NCBI GenBank assembly: GCA_030765065.1 | Contig: CM060978.1 | Span: forward strand, 115,363,692 to 115,427,691 | From: Deroplatys truncata | Taxonomy: Eukaryota; Arthropoda; Insecta; Mantodea; Mantidae | DNA: 64,000 nucleotides | Direction: 5' to 3' | Part shown: piece after piece, positions 1 through 12,497 of the stretch | Numbering within the stretch: position 1 is the first letter of the stretch | Layout: each line of letters begins with the position of its first letter | Translations under genes and position numbers: made by a program | The notes under the pieces: model-generated | Databases searched by the model: none | Told to the model about the DNA's origin: nothing | Seen by the model: only the letters and a program-made list of their open reading frames with translations

Positions 1-80
1 ATGAAGCATATGGAGAATAAGCGTTTGTAATAATTGTTCATGTGAGTGTAACACACCCGATTTTTTTCCCATCTACTTTA
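1..80. repeat. Fragment of dispersed repeat family (see 15416-16250)
   Basis: The first bases (ATGAAGCATATGGAGAATAAGCG and on to GTGAGTGTAACACA) closely resemble stretches near 16150-16230 and 43650-43750. This is a truncated copy of the dispersed repeat that is longer at 15.4-16.2 kb and 42.8-43.8 kb. No coding capacity was recognised. Confidence 0.5.
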
Positions 81-1929
81 TGGAGATAAACGTTTACAGA
101 TACACTTTCAATACACATTTCTTTTAAGTATAAGGGAGGTATAATTGGAGGATGAAACGATAATTAAATCTTTAACAAGAGGGTAGCTATGTTCTGACTT
201 TCAAATTCCATACGCTTTGCAAGACCACGACAAACAAAAGAATGGCGACTTAGCACTTCAATAAATGTATGATGAAGTATTCCAAAACACAATGAATATC
301 TCGGAAATTGTTAAATCCATTATATATAATTCCCCATGGAATAAGTATTTATCATCTCTTGCGGTTTATCAGCTACGCAAAAGTTATACAAAGTCATTCA
401 GAATGAAAAGGACCTCACAGGTTATCTAGAAAATTTACGATATACATTGTATTGTATTAGTCAAACTAGTATCTTTAAACATGCGTTATTTTAATGGAAA
501 TAGCAATTTTTGAGGGATAAAAATTAACAAAATAATTTTCATGAAAGAACTTCTTTGAAAATTTTCGTTTCGCATCCTTAGAAGTTACTGAACTTGAATA
601 CCAAAGTTGATACATAACAGACTTTTTTGTTTTTTTAGCAATGCTATTCACGGACAGACAAACGCGTGAGAGCGCTGAGGGGTCGGGTTGTTTCAAGAAA
701 CCTTTTAACATGTTTTTCTGGTGAAATCTCAATTCGAATTTTTTGGGTGGAATACAATACTTTCTCTGCATACCATAAGTGGTAGAAAAAGTAGACGCTT
801 AATTTTCTTTAGCTTAGTGTGTACTACAAATGAACTGAGTTATCCTCTAATGATCTGGTTTACGCCAAATTTTCTCCCGTTCCTCTCGAGATGTGAGCCT
901 GCAGTTGAAATGTCAACCGTCAAGCAGCAAAGGCGAATTAGTTGCCGCCATACCAGGCGCTCTATCTTGCGCACATCTGCAACATTCATTGCTGCATTCG
1001 AACTAACAAGTAGCGTTACCTTCCGGACGAAGTTTTACTGGACTTGTTTACTTGTTCAGAACGTGCTCTGCATCTTCAAATCACTGATCATTAGTTTTGA
1101 GTCACTGTATGGGCGTAGGTACTCACTATTTAGCTGTCGCATAAAATCAGGCCTATTATACCCGAGAAGTTTTCTACTTACGTACAAAGCAGCGGCTTTG
1201 GCGCTTACCTGAAAACAAAGATAAACGCTTAATTAGTATCATATCATAACGTGCTACTAAGATTACTCTTCATGCGTTAATAACTTAGAACTTATTTCCG
1301 AATGTACATCTACGATAAAACTGCAGTTTTATTCAGGGGAGACGATACTGAAATGTTAAACTTTTTCGGCATAATTTAACCTATTTTGTGGGTAACATTT
1401 ATTCCAAATACATTATATCAACATTTTCGAAAATATATTCATGTGCTGCTTGATATCTTCCTAAGTTGTGAAATGTAATGTCTTGCATAATCTCTATAAT
1501 TGTTAAAACAACTATTCTTTACATCAATATAATCAAATTAACTTCTCTACGAACTGCATTGACTACACAATTGCTCTACAATGCTTTACCTAAAGAAGGT
1601 ATTGGTCGATGTCTTTCTTACTCACAATTTAGAGCTGTTAACCCAGCCTATTAATTTTCTTTCCTTCCTTCCTTTTTTTTTTTGGAGCTAATAAACGTCA
1701 CCTTAGAGCAAGCACCTAATATTAGGCATAAGGCATATTATTGCGGGGTTATTTTAAACTTTTCTTCTTTTTCTTTAAAAAAAAGTCAAGGTCCTGACAT
1801 ATTCAGTATCCTATCCCTTTAATAAATATGCCCAGATTTTTGTTGCGAAGTTTAACACATAGATAAATATTTAGTGATCGGGTAAAATAAAACGCCGTGT
1901 GTGCTGAAAATGTCTACGTCAGTAGCAGT
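81..1929. other. Unassigned AT-rich intergenic DNA
   Basis: No recognisable gene, RNA or element was found. A 163-codon open frame at 721-1212 (+) has no family motif and is probably chance. On the minus strand around 1212 there is a CAG/GTAAG-like sequence that resembles a splice donor, but no supporting exon was recognised. Confidence 0.4.
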
Positions 1930-2420
1930 TATATAGATCAAGGGAGCAAAGCGGCGTTTTACCAACACACTTACGAGCTATGATCAAGTTCGTATTGAAA
2001 GCTTTAATCCCAGCAGAAATACAACAGGAGTTACGTTCAACATTAAAGGATTCTTCCTCTTCGTTTTGACGGTTAAAAAACTGGCTGCTGAATTTAAAAA
2101 TGATCGTACTTCCATTTAGGATGATGTACCCTCAGGGCATCCCAAAATCCTACGACCTATGGGATTGCGACAAAAATTCACAATGCCTATTCAGTGATTG
2201 CCGACTGAAGGTGCGCAAAGTGGCTGAATTTGCAAACACCTCGATAGACCGCGTCCACTATATTTTACAAGTTTTGGAAGCGAGAAAGCTTTCCACTCGA
2301 TGTTTATTAGTGTACAAAAACTGCATTCGAATGATAATTTCTCAAGTGTTTAGACTTGTTTAAATGGAATTTCAACGAGTTTCTCCGACAATTCATAACA
2401 GATGGAAACAGGGATTCATC

Positions 2421-2714
2421 GCGTCCTCCGTGGTCTAGAGGTGCCATGCTACCCTCTAGTTCCTGAGGTCGCGGGTTCAAACCCGGCGGAGGGCGATGGA
2501 TGTTTTTCGGTAAAAATCCTTAGCATGGCTTCCTTCGGAAGGAAAGTAAAGCCGGTAGTCCCGTGTCGTAGATTTACGGCACGTAAAAGAACCTCAAGCC
2601 TGATAGAGGCCTCTAAGCAAAATTTTCGATCTTTCACGCCCAATATAGAATGGGACGCAAGAACCATAGTAATTAAAAAGAGCGCCCATAAAAACTCCAA
2701 CCTCCCCCAAAAAT
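2421..2714 (+). mobile_element. tRNA-derived SINE, copy 1 (full length, with target duplication)
   Basis: The tRNA-like head begins CCTCCGTGGTCTAGAGG and carries a B-box-like GGGTTCAAACCCGG near 2476-2490. A body ending in GAATGGGACGC is followed by a short A-rich tail. The mariner sequence GGATTCATC occurs on both sides (2412-2420 and 2715-2723), which identifies the target-site duplication and shows insertion into the mariner. Two other copies in the window (35048-35338 and 37971-38261, both reversed) confirm it as one family of about 290 bp. Open frames here are not genes. Confidence 0.85.
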
Positions 2715-3004
2715 GGATTCATCACTACACGGCAGAGACGAAGAAGCAGTCCAAACCGCAGGTAGCAACAGGTGGAAGTACACCAAAGAAATTGAAAACT
2801 GTTCCATCTGTAGGAAAAGCCATGACTACAGTTTTGTGGAGGTTCTCATGGTGTGGTATTCATACATTACTCGTACCTCCAGAAAGGCAGAACCATCACC
2901 GGAAAACATTACTCTTCACAACTGGACCAACTGAAGGAGGATATTTAGGCTAAGCGTCCACACTTTGCGAAAACGAAAGTTATCTTTCATCATGATAATG
3001 AATG

Positions 3005-3125
3005 CGCAGTCTAATAAAGAGGGTTCTGAGCAAAATTACCGGTCTTTCGCGCCCAATATAGAATGGGACGCTAAGGACCACAACAGTTAAAGAGCGTTCA
3101 TAAATAAAACTCAAGTTAATTCACA
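3005..3125 (+). mobile_element. 5'-truncated SINE fragment, same family
   Basis: The segment with CAAAATTACCGGTCTTTC, GCGCCCAATATAGAATGGGA and AGAGCGTTCATAAATAAAACTC matches the 3' half of the SINE at 2421-2714 and 35048-35338. It interrupts the mariner fossil between its HHDNE and FFPKLKK blocks. The tRNA-like head is missing, as expected for 5' truncation. Confidence 0.7.
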
Positions 3126-3482
3126 CGCCTGGGATTCTTTCTGCAAAACTGCATGACATTGGCTTCCATGTACTTCCATATCCGCCATATTAGCTAGATT
3201 TGATTCCCAATGATTAATTTTTTTCCCAAAACTGAAAAAAACTGTTGGATGGACGAAGATACACATCAAATGGCGAGGTTGAAACTGAGAGAAATGCTTA
3301 TTTTGCTCAATTAGAGAAATATTTTTACTGAAGTATTAAGAAGTTGGAAAGTCGTTGGATTAAATGCACTGATTTACAATGAGTATGTTAGAGAAAAAAA
3401 GAAGGAAAAAAAAACATGTTTCTTAGGTAAATCTTGTATTTGGAGGGGGGCAGTCTGAGAACTTATAGAACGACCCTCGTAC

Positions 3483-5930
3483 TCTCTACGATGAAAACGT
3501 TACTTTTGGAACTGGTTTTAAAACTATCCGAACGGTTGCAACGAAGCAAAGTTGGACTTATTTTGTAACTGCAATATTGCACCTATGGCTAATTTTTTAA
3601 ATGATTCCGAATTCGGAACAGCTCCAAATTAACGGTTGCGTTATTATTATTATTATTATTATTATTTTATTTTTTTTTTACTGACTCTACTTTTCGAGCC
3701 TTATGGAAACAAAAACAAGAGCGTAGAGTACTAGCACTGAATCTTATTCTTGCTGTTTTGGCAATCAGGTGTGACTAGCTCTACGACGCAATTAAAGTAT
3801 TCACATCCTGCGATTTCCTGCAGTGCTTGCGCCAATTTGTTACCTTATTTGCCATTTCCAACTTTCTGGTAATAACGGTGCTAAAATTCCACAATGTCGA
3901 AACTAAAAGCTGCTCGGTTAACATGCGACTTGTAGCTGCTTATGTTGGATTTTGCATTTCTCTGTCACACTGTGGATTTAATATGGTAATGCTTTTCTCT
4001 TTTAAACAGAACATAAATACTGTATTAAAATGTTATTTTATTTCATATCCTTAATCCGCTGACATAATGTTGAGAATACAGTAGACTACAGCTTAAATCT
4101 CGTTTTTTATGTTTTGAGATACAAAAGCAAGAAACTCCATTAGCGTAAGGCAAGTGCGAGAAAACTCAACAGTGGTCGGCGACCGGATGTGGCCCCCGCC
4201 CTAGCAGTATGCTAATGCACCGTCTTTTGTTTGGTGCGATCTGCAAGGCCGAGAGTAATTATCAAAGTTTCACAGAGGTCAGTTTTCTCGGAGCTTTCTC
4301 CGTAACAATACTGAGAGAGTGTTAAGTGCGTACACAAGCACAACAATGGGTAACAACCAAGCGTCCAATTCTTGTGCTCTGGGAAAATGTTCCCAAAATG
4401 TGAGGCAACTCATACGCAATTTATGTGATGCATAAGGAAATAAACTAACAGTTTTAGGAAGAAAAAAACTATAGTTAAAAATATACTACATTAAACATTT
4501 CATATACACAGTAAAAATAGACATGGAACATTCTTACGTTCGTCATTTAATACCTGTATAAGCTGCAGGATTTGTATAGGGACATTCTATCAAATCGTAC
4601 GAAATAGAAGGAAAATCGACCTTGTATTTTTTAAATGAAATGATACGAAACTGTTTGTGTTTGCAGACAAGTTCGATACAATGTTTATGCAACTTTTAAA
4701 ATTCAGAACATCGTATTTTTGCAATTAAAAATATTCAGTTTATCATATCCTCCTAAAATTCGAAACTTCAAGTTGTTATAATTCTGAAACCTTTATATCT
4801 AATTACAATTTAAATTGAGCTTTATTTTGATTCCCTAAACTTTAATTTCACACTGATAAGTTCTTATTTCTATTTGTGTGATGAAATGTATATTTTTTCA
4901 ACTGTAGTGGGTAATAGATTAAGAAAAATAATTGTATTTAATTTAATTGTATTTATGCACGGAAATAACAAAATACGTTTTGAACTGAAGGTCAAGCAAG
5001 CTGCTGTGCATAAAGTTAAACAGTGGGAACGCTTACTAAGCAGTATGCAGTTCTGAGTGGTTTCTCACAAATTCATCGAGCATCAACCACGTAAATCGCC
5101 GCGTTTATTCACTTTTTGTATTATAACTACGAATACCCTAACATTACCACTTTACCAACATTGCCGGCTTCTCTTAATGACACTATGGATTATTCCCAAT
5201 GTAATATTTTAGTTTTATAAAATTCCGAACACGCTTAGAATAAGTAAAAGCTGTATATAGATTTTTGTGAAAATTATAATAATTAGTATATGCTGTAATG
5301 AAATGCGGATTTTATCTACAAAATGATATTTGATACAATATTCTGAAATAAAGGATTCCCAGGTAAACGCACTTAAAATGCGACAAAATGAATTAATACG
5401 ATACCTTTATTCGCTCAATAACCTGACACCCGTTACGTTTTAGAGGCTAATATTTGATAAATATGTTTTCCTTAGCACCCCTTATTAATAGGAAAAATTA
5501 CAATGGAAACAAAAAATGCGAGTTTTTTTTGTCGTTCGTTTTGACATGGAATGTGCCATACCCAGGTATGCAGGATGTGTTGAAAGACACACCTTTCTCA
5601 AATAACATTCTACCTTACATCTGTCAGTTCTGCATGTGGATACGTTATAATAGTTTTTATTGTAGCTTTTTTCAACTTTTAATTTTAATTTTCTTCCCAT
5701 ACATTCAAAAAATTAAGTTTATTTGAACAGCACGAGAGAGCAGTGTATGTGATTCATAATGGAATTACAGTAAGGCATTAGCCAATTTTCGTATTATAGC
5801 TTGCCTTTGTCTCAACCTTAAATTCTCTATCTTTAATAAGATGAGGGTTATAATTTTTTAAATTAAATATTTTTGGAAAATTCTATACCCATACAGTAGA
5901 AAATTCAGTCGACGAGAAACCTTTTCAATT
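3483..5930. other. Unassigned AT-rich DNA with a TTA microsatellite
   Basis: It holds a TTA-repeat tract at 3641-3667. Short open frames (for example 3827-4054, 4874-5056 and 5454-5726) show no recognisable motif and look like chance frames in AT-rich sequence. Nothing else could be supported. Confidence 0.4.
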
Positions 5931-6019
5931 GGGTTTATAACGGGACCAAGCGAAAGCAAATGTTGAGGAGGGTAGAGGACAGTTTTTAAAAGAAGCCGGA
6001 ATTCTATAACTTCTTGCAT

Positions 6020-6420
6020 TCATTGTGTATGACAAACAAAACTCATCCATCTGTTCAGATAACAGGCACCATGCGCGAGGCGGAAGGCAGGTTAACATCA
6101 GTTGTGAGTACGCTTATGCACATGAGGTGTTATGTAGGTTATTTAACACTTACGAAAATATGGAGGGAGAAGCTAGGAAGAGACGAAACGCTAGTAAACT
6201 AAGAAGAAACTCAAAATAATAATGGTGTTAAGATTATTAAAATAAAATTAGTGTTAGTAAGCCAGTAAAAGAAACAGCTAAGGCTACCGGGTATTCAGAA
6301 ACAGCAGTGTATAGCATAAAAAAGCTACGAATTAAAGGAGCTCTAGGAACGCCATTAAAAATGAAAGCAAAAGGTGAGGGGGAAACAAAAACACGTTAGG
6401 TTAATGCAAATGAGAAAAAC
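6020..6420 (+). pseudogene. Degenerate HTH-type transposase N terminus
   Basis: Two short conceptual segments can be read. One contains EVLCRLFNTYENMEGEARK (about 6125-6180), and after stops the second reads KETAKATGYSETAVYSIKK (about 6265-6325). Together they resemble the helix-turn-helix N terminus found in a widespread insect transposase-like family with a DDE_3-type catalytic domain. A related and better preserved exon lies on the minus strand at 26353-26572. Stops interrupt the frame and no catalytic domain follows, so it is a remnant at best. Confidence 0.4.
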
Positions 6421-7040
6421 AAAGCGGAGTGCGGCGCGTCGTTCAATCTTTGCTGTTTGAAAACATTCCACCCACGTTGAATTTAATTTTGTTAGGGGTA
6501 AACAGTGGTGATACCCCACCATCTTAAAATTTTTATTATTTTATATCTCGATATTACTTTGTTAATACATATTTTTATGCGTATAAAATCGTATTTCGAA
6601 ATGCTAAAAATACAAAGAGGAGAAATAAAGCGCAGGTGAAAATTAGATTTCTTACAACAGCCTTAAATAACAGTGCAGAAATTTCACTTTTTGGTGATGT
6701 ATCATTCACAAGATGACAGAAAATTGGTTAACCGATCGCAACTGGGGGCCAAAGATGGCAAGGGTACTTGCAGTACATGTGGCAACAGGTGTCCCATTTA
6801 ACCTGCATTGTCTTTTAAGCGTGAGACGCGATCTAGTGTTCACTTCGAAAATGTTTTATAAACATAAAAATACTCAGAAAGAGATAACACATTAACTCTT
6901 TTTAGTAAGTAATTAATACATCGCTTACGCAGAGCCAAGAGTGTAGTTCAAATATTTAACAATAAATTTAGGTTACCACAATTTTGATGCATTCTTATAT
7001 GCCTAAGAATGTAATTTTCCAAATCTTACGCAATAAACCA
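6421..7040. other. Unassigned DNA
   Basis: No gene, repeat family or RNA was recognised. A 60-codon open frame at 6713-6895 has no family motif. Confidence 0.4.
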
Positions 7041-7047
7041 AGCGGTG

Positions 7048-7310
7048 CTCCAACAAATGCAGCAGTGATCGAGTAGACAACATTTAAGCTTCTCAACTCA
7101 GAAGTCTCGAGTTCGATTTCCGGCTGGGGAGGAATTTTTATTAGAATTATTCCTTGCCCCCCGCAAAGTCGAGGTATGGATGTGAGAGCAAATGTATGTT
7201 TTATGGTAAAACCGAGAAGTTAAAATCCAGAGTTCTACCAGTAAAAACACCACCAGTAGTTTATCAAGTCAAAGTCCCCGAAATGATCTTAGAAAGGAGG
7301 CTATACGAAT
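7048..7310 (+). mobile_element. Possible second tRNA-derived SINE
   Basis: GAGTTCGATTTCCGG at about 7109-7123 resembles a tRNA T-arm/B box, preceded by a tRNA-like stretch (GCAGTGATCGAGTAGACA) and followed by a roughly 180-bp body rich in AAA and CC runs. There is no second copy in this window and no target duplication was found, so this is a weak call based on the promoter-like motif alone. Confidence 0.3.
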
Positions 7311-7319
7311 AAATTAGCA

Positions 7320-7743
7320 AGTGTAGCCGTTAAAATTTTTAGGAACGTTAAAATTATAAAATGCGCAACAGTTTGCACCATATACAATGGAATTCTGAAC
7401 TCGATTCAATTTGGGGTTGTTGACTGATTTTAACAGAAAAGTGATTTCTAGAGTAAAACATTTTTGAGATGTCTATAGGAGATGGTTTGCACAATGGATG
7501 GGAATGAAAAAACACTCCTTTTAATTTTTGTGACAGGTTAATAAATAAGTGCTGATTACGGTAAGTCCGGAAGCTCCAGTTTTTTGTATTATTTTACATA
7601 TTAATAACACAATGCAGAAAGTTGTATTTATTTTGGCACGTCTACAGTAATGTTCTTTGTAGCTGCGAGAAAATATTTGCTTAGAAAATGGTTCAGAAAG
7701 TTGTTCAATATAAAATAGCACTCAAGTTTGATAGTGGGAAATG
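7320..7743. other. Unassigned DNA left of the THAP transposon
   Basis: Nothing recognisable. A 66-codon minus-strand open frame (7521-7721) has no motif. Confidence 0.4.
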
Positions 7744-8459
7744 TTAAAAGGGAACGAAATACAAAAATGAATGTTTCGTTCGCCAGGTTAGTTTATTTGG
7801 CGTTAGGAATAAATAACAACGCACGCAGTTTCACCATCCCAAGGTGAATGATTATGCGGTTACGGCCTGTTGTTGAGTAGACTGGTGACGTCATGAGAGC
7901 CACACTGCACCCAGACAAGTTTACGTATTAAAGAAGTAGAAGTTCCTAACTTCTCTGAATAACAAACAGCAGAGCTAAAGCTAGCCAATTACTTTTCATA
8001 ATCCAGTTAATACCTACTAGGTGATAAGCAGTAATCGAACATCTGCTTTGAAAATGAGAGAACGTGGTATCCGAACATATCAGTTGAACAAAAAACGAGC
8101 GAATTTGAAGATTTACACCACTCTGACGATTCCGAGAGAGTTAGCGAGAACACCGAAAATCTTGCTGAATATTTTGAGGCATAATTTAGCGTTAAAAACA
8201 AAAAGTTGAGCTATAAAGAAAAATCACCGCCAACAATCCTGCTAATAAGACCTGGCGATATTTCTGCTAAAAACAATTTACAGCGTGGATTAGTTTATGG
8301 ATTACTATTGAATGCAGAAGCAGAGTTGTCATACCATCCTGTGTAGTGCTTACTATTAGAAATACTTTCCCAGAACCCAGCGAAGTATATGTAGACTTTA
8401 AACTTCAGTAATAAACACACAAATTAAAATAGTAAGTTTCAAATTGCACATTATTTTTA

Positions 8460-8463
<4 letters not shown>

Positions 8464-8547
<84 letters not shown>
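8464..8547. repeat. TTA microsatellite
   Basis: Roughly 84 bp of uninterrupted TTA/ATT trinucleotide repeat, within the THAP transposon downstream of its transposase fossil. Confidence 0.95.
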
Positions 8548-8549
<2 letters not shown>

Positions 8550-8743
8550 TTAAAATGGTATGTGTCTGTGACCAACCTTCGTATGTTGACTGAAAGCGTT
8601 TTTGAGCTGCAATCGTAGTAACTCTAATGGAGATCGAAGCGTGGGAGCTATATTCTTCGGTAGTGACACAAATGCTGGTTCAATAATGGATCCACACAAT
8701 ATGCGTGCAGGGATGTTTTTTTATTATTTATTTATTTATTTTT

Positions 8744-10659
8744 TTAAATTTTACGCACTATCAGCGGTTTCCATTCTTCGCTAGATTGCTCATATTTATT
8801 TTTCTTGATCCAAGACCCAGATGCTTCCGAGTACTGAGTTTTGACACCAGGCTGCTTCTTCCTTCGTTTATTTACATTGAAATTGTGATCTAATGCTGCT
8901 ATCATGGAACCAAGTTGAAGGCCATTTATATGACAAATGTATTCTTTTCGGAGCACATCTGAGACAAAGACTGGATAACTTTCTAAATCGCCACTATGTA
9001 TATAATGTGGAATATGGGCCAAATCTTTTAAGGTGCTACGCAAAATAATTTTCCTCAGATCATGATAGGCGTTTGATTCGCCTTTAAACCATAATCTATT
9101 TCTTTGGTCTTCTTCCAACAATTCATCATATTCACAAGATTTCCATTCACCGTTTTGTAGCCATTTATGTTCAATTTTTATAAGATGAAGAATTGGTGTG
9201 AATTTTTCAATTAATATGGTACCTTCTCACTGCAATTTTGCGCAGCCCCTATTTTTTTATACCGGCTTTCCATATCATCAGCTCTGGGTATTCCTTTTCT
9301 GCCATTATAATCTTTTTCATTAGACTTGTACAAATGACATATCAAATTCATGTTCAACTTCCGGATACAGAGTTTTCAACACCTTTATGTCTGTTGGAGA
9401 GAAAAGCTTCAACTCTACACGTTTCCTGTTTTGCGAGCCTGTCATTATGTTGTCACAAGCAGCCTTTTCCAAATTGCCTTTCACCTCTTTGAACACGTTC
9501 AAAATCAATATTTTGCGGGAATTTAAATCCATGACAGAATATTTGTCTGAAAATTCTGGGGTAGTCATATTACCTATCCCCTGCCAAGCATATAGGTCAC
9601 AACCTTTTAATGAATTCAAGTGTTTCTTTCTTTCTTGAACCCAAAATGCTTTTACAACTGGTACTGCCATGTTTCGAATGAATTTATCGAATGTACGCTT
9701 TGAAAACATTGTCAAACCCAGTGATTTGCAGGACTTAAACTACTTAAACAATACACCGGATAATAATAAAGAACTTTCTATTAAAGCGTTTCTTTCCTAA
9801 TAAACTGTGTGAGTTCCAAGTGAATGTATTACCGCATTAACACACTATTTTAACACATAGCATTGTCCCTTTAATGCAATTTCTACATAAACACATATCT
9901 TGAAAAATAAAAGTAGAATGCCAAAGCAACAATGAAATATTCCACTGTACCTTCATTTCCATGTATGGTGAAAGCTTCTTCTTCTTCCTCCTCCTCCTCG
10001 TTATCACTTTTATCAGGTTGGTAGAAACATTTATTTAGCTTTTCCTGATCTTGCTCATCGTTGCTTGTTTAGTAGATATTTTTAGATTCCAACAATATTA
10101 CTCGTATATTCCCTTATGATTTCAGAACCTAGTTCACATTGTACTTCTGAATTCTTGGTTCTTTCATCATTTTCTATTCTCAATTCTTTCACTACTTTTA
10201 TCATCGCTTTCGTTGTCAGTCGTATTGCAAGTAACACTATCGCATAGCTCAGAAACCATACTTTTACGATTTATAGCCTCATGTCGTTCTGTTCTTTGTC
10301 CTTTGCTCTTGGACGAAGATGGTGAAGGATCAACTGTCTTACTAGAATTTTATATCTGGAAATTGTCTTAGTTTTTCCTTATAATAGGAATAGTTCCAAG
10401 TTTTAATAAAGACCCTCTGAAATTTTCATATAGCATAAGCTACTTTAATAACATGTTCTGTTTATAATCTGTGTCCTTAAAATGAAAGGAACATAAACGA
10501 GCACCGCGATCAGCACAAAAAATACCTTCTTTTGCAAAATTCTACCCATATCCTATATCTTCTGGGAGATTTGTCTGTTTGGAAATGCGTGAAAATGAGT
10601 TAGTTCCCTTGTGTGTCTCACTTTTCACATTACAGCCATATGCACATACATTGAGGCAT
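8744..10659 (-). pseudogene. THAP-domain transposase fossil (Kolobok-like)
   Basis: The minus strand starts at 10659 with MPQC, then an AYGCN-like stretch. About 50 codons later comes LCSFHF (10476-10499), followed by a LGTIPII-like segment; this is the C2CH THAP zinc-finger pattern ending in an AVPTI-type motif. Further downstream, 9715-9320 gives a frame containing FSDKYSVMDLNSRKILIL and LKTLYPEVEHEFD, and 9121-8744 gives one containing YIHSGDLESYPVF and ALDHNFN. These match blocks of a widespread arthropod transposase-like family (…KYGSYTMMD…, HTGxLExYHSL, LDHNxN) that I know from pattern memory, not a search. Frameshifts and stops between the blocks show it is dead. An acidic serine-rich stretch lies between the THAP finger and the core. 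Confidence 0.6.
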
Positions 10660-10729
10660 TTTATTTTTCACAATATTACGTTGTTTGTATAATAATAAAC
10701 TGACTCGGTAACATCACCAACACAAAGTA

Positions 10730-12254
10730 CACTAGTGTGCAAAACCTAAGGACGAAAGCAATCTTCGCATGCTGTGACACTCCCAAGTAACATAGCTCGA
10801 TGAAACTTGAATCATACATAGAGGGAACTGCTACGGTATGCTACAGTAGGCAACTAAACGAAATGTGCAATGAGACGAACAGAAATGTCACTTTTATTCA
10901 TAGACCATAAGCTACACTAAAGTCAATAAGACATATGATAGCTCTCTAGATTTACAGAAACAGATGCATGGTGCTTAAAAGGGTATATGATCATCACGGA
11001 CAGCAATGCATGCTCTGCATCGTGCTCCCTTTCTGGTCACAAGGTTGGTAAGTAGTTCTTGTGGTAGGGCGTTCCATTCCTCCACCAGCGCTGTTGACAA
11101 CTGTTGGATGGTCGTTGGTGCATGTGGATGTGCTGCATTGCGTCTCCCCAAAGCATCCCACGCGTGTTCCATGGGATTGAATCGGGGGAACGGGTAGGCC
11201 AGTTCATTCGCCGAATATCCTCTCGTTCCAAAAGATCCTCCACCTGCGCTGTTCGATGCGGTCGCGCATTGTCATCCATAAAATGAAGTCAGGGCCGACT
11301 GCACCCCTGAAAAGACGCAATGGGGAAGGAGTACAGTATCACAATAACGTTGACCAGTGAGTGTATCGTGTTCAAAGATTTGGAGGTCGGTGCGCCCATG
11401 CAACATTATGCCTCCCCAAAACATAACACCCGGACCACCAAAATGATCATGTTCAGGGATATTCCTGGGTTCATTACGTGTTCCCACCTCTCGCCAGAGG
11501 AGGGTACGTCGAGAATCACTACTTAGACTGGATCTGCTCTCATCCGAGAATAGCACACGACCCCATTCCTCTTGGTCCAATTTTTATGCTCTTGGGACCC
11601 TCGCAAAGGTGCCGCCGATGTGCGGATGTCAATGGAACACAACGTACTGGCCGTCGGGCAAAGAGACCACATCTGTGTAGTCGCCGTGCCACTGTGTATC
11701 GTGAGATTGCGTGCCTAGCTGTCCTGTTAAATGCGGTTGCAACTGTACCCGCTGTTTGGCGTGGATCTCTTCTTGCCTGTTGCACAATGTAGCGGTGTTG
11801 AGGGTGGTCGATTACCACCTCTTCTTGGGACAGCAGTGCCTGTGGTTTGGAAGGTTCCCCATGCACGTGAAACAATGCTGTGAACAATTCCAAACTCCTG
11901 AGCAACACTCGTCACACTTCGTCCTTCCAGTTTCCCGATGATTCTTCCCCATGTGAAGTCATACAAATGGTGTCTACGGGCCATATTACAATGAAGAACA
12001 CCACTACAGTGCACCGTAACAGTTCGCTAATTGCCATACACCGTCTTGTCCTGTTTCGTCAACCGCCCCGTGTTGCGGGACCAGACCCATTTGGCACTAT
12101 AGGCTCGCTACACTCACGCCGTGTGACGTCCTGCTTTCTGTGTACGTGTGAGAGACCCCTGGAAACCTGCTCCCTCACCTTCATCTACTTCCACCAAGTA
12201 GTTCATTTGTTATGTTACTTTACCCATGACGTCCTTAGGTTTTGCACACCAGTG
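10730..12254 (-). mobile_element. Tc1-like transposon with both ends and TA duplications
   Basis: Left end CACTAGTGTGCAAAACCTAA and right end (reverse complement) CACTGGTGTGCAAAACCTAA form inverted repeats flanked by TA at 10728-10729 and 12255-12256. Length 1525 bp is normal for a Tc1-like element. It lies wholly inside the TTAA-bordered transposon, so it is the younger insertion. Confidence 0.85.
11037..12014 (-). pseudogene. Tc1-like transposase, frameshifted
   Basis: Minus-strand frames give, in order, an HTH region (RRHHLYDFTWGRIIGKLEG, SVTSVAQEFGIVHSIVSRAW), a second DNA-binding segment (TARHAISRYTVARRLHRCGL), VLFSDESR with the first catalytic D, VMFWGGIMLHGRTDL, MDDNARPHR with the second D, and NWPTRSPDSIP. 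This order is diagnostic of Tc1 transposase, normally about 340 residues with a D,D34E triad. At least three frame changes break it, and the PDLNPIE segment holding the last acid is altered (PDSIPWN), so the enzyme is inactive. Confidence 0.85.
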
Positions 12255-12497
12255 TACACTACTCTTGAACTTAATTACCAAAAAACAACTTTTGAAAAAG
12301 TGTTGCTGCACGTGCAGCAATGACTGACCTGTGATCTCCCTACTGCTTCCAGCGTACGGCTGGCTCTGATGACGTTATGTGGTTATTATTTCGCTTGCTC
12401 AGCGGTAGCGGTGTGAAAAAAAATCTTACCACTGCATTTTACAACCATATCCTTCATTTAAGAAGAAACATGATTTTTGTGTTTCGTTCCCCTTTAA

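Larger units (their letters stand above)
1930..3482 (+). pseudogene. mariner transposase fossil, interrupted by two SINE insertions
   Basis: Conceptual translation in shifting frames recovers mariner landmarks in order: the KVRKVAEFANTSIDRVHYIL helix-turn-helix region (about 2210-2270), the WIHHYT block (about 2712-2735), the PKKLKTVPSVGKAM block (about 2790-2825), an HHDNE block (about 2990) and a FFPKLKK block (about 3220). The end near 3455-3482 reads like a mariner terminal repeat, AGAACTTATAGAACGACCCT followed by CGTA. The matching left terminal repeat was not found, so the start is approximate. Many stops and frameshifts, plus a SINE inside the first catalytic block, make it non-functional. 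The D,D34D catalytic acids are not all preserved. Mariners are cut-and-paste TA-target elements. Confidence 0.75.
7748..12493 (-). mobile_element. Kolobok-like DNA transposon bordered by TTAA, with nested Tc1
   Basis: The left end reads AAGGGAACGAAA and the right end, reverse-complemented, reads AGGGGAACGAAA; both continue with an ACAAAAAT-type stretch, giving inverted repeats of roughly 30 bp with mismatches. TTAA lies immediately outside each end (7744-7747 and 12494-12497), as expected for a TTAA target duplication. Inside, on the minus strand, is a THAP-domain transposase fossil. TTAA duplication plus a THAP-type transposase is the known signature of the Kolobok superfamily; assignment to Kolobok rather than piggyBac or P is inference. 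After subtracting the nested Tc1 (10730-12254) the element is about 3.2 kb. Confidence 0.6.

Noticed and set aside
721-1212. A 163-codon open frame as a gene
   Set aside because: No domain, no family resemblance and no supporting promoter or splice structure.
2440-2500. A tRNA gene
   Set aside because: The tRNA-like sequence is the head of a SINE present three times with target duplications; it is not a free tRNA gene.
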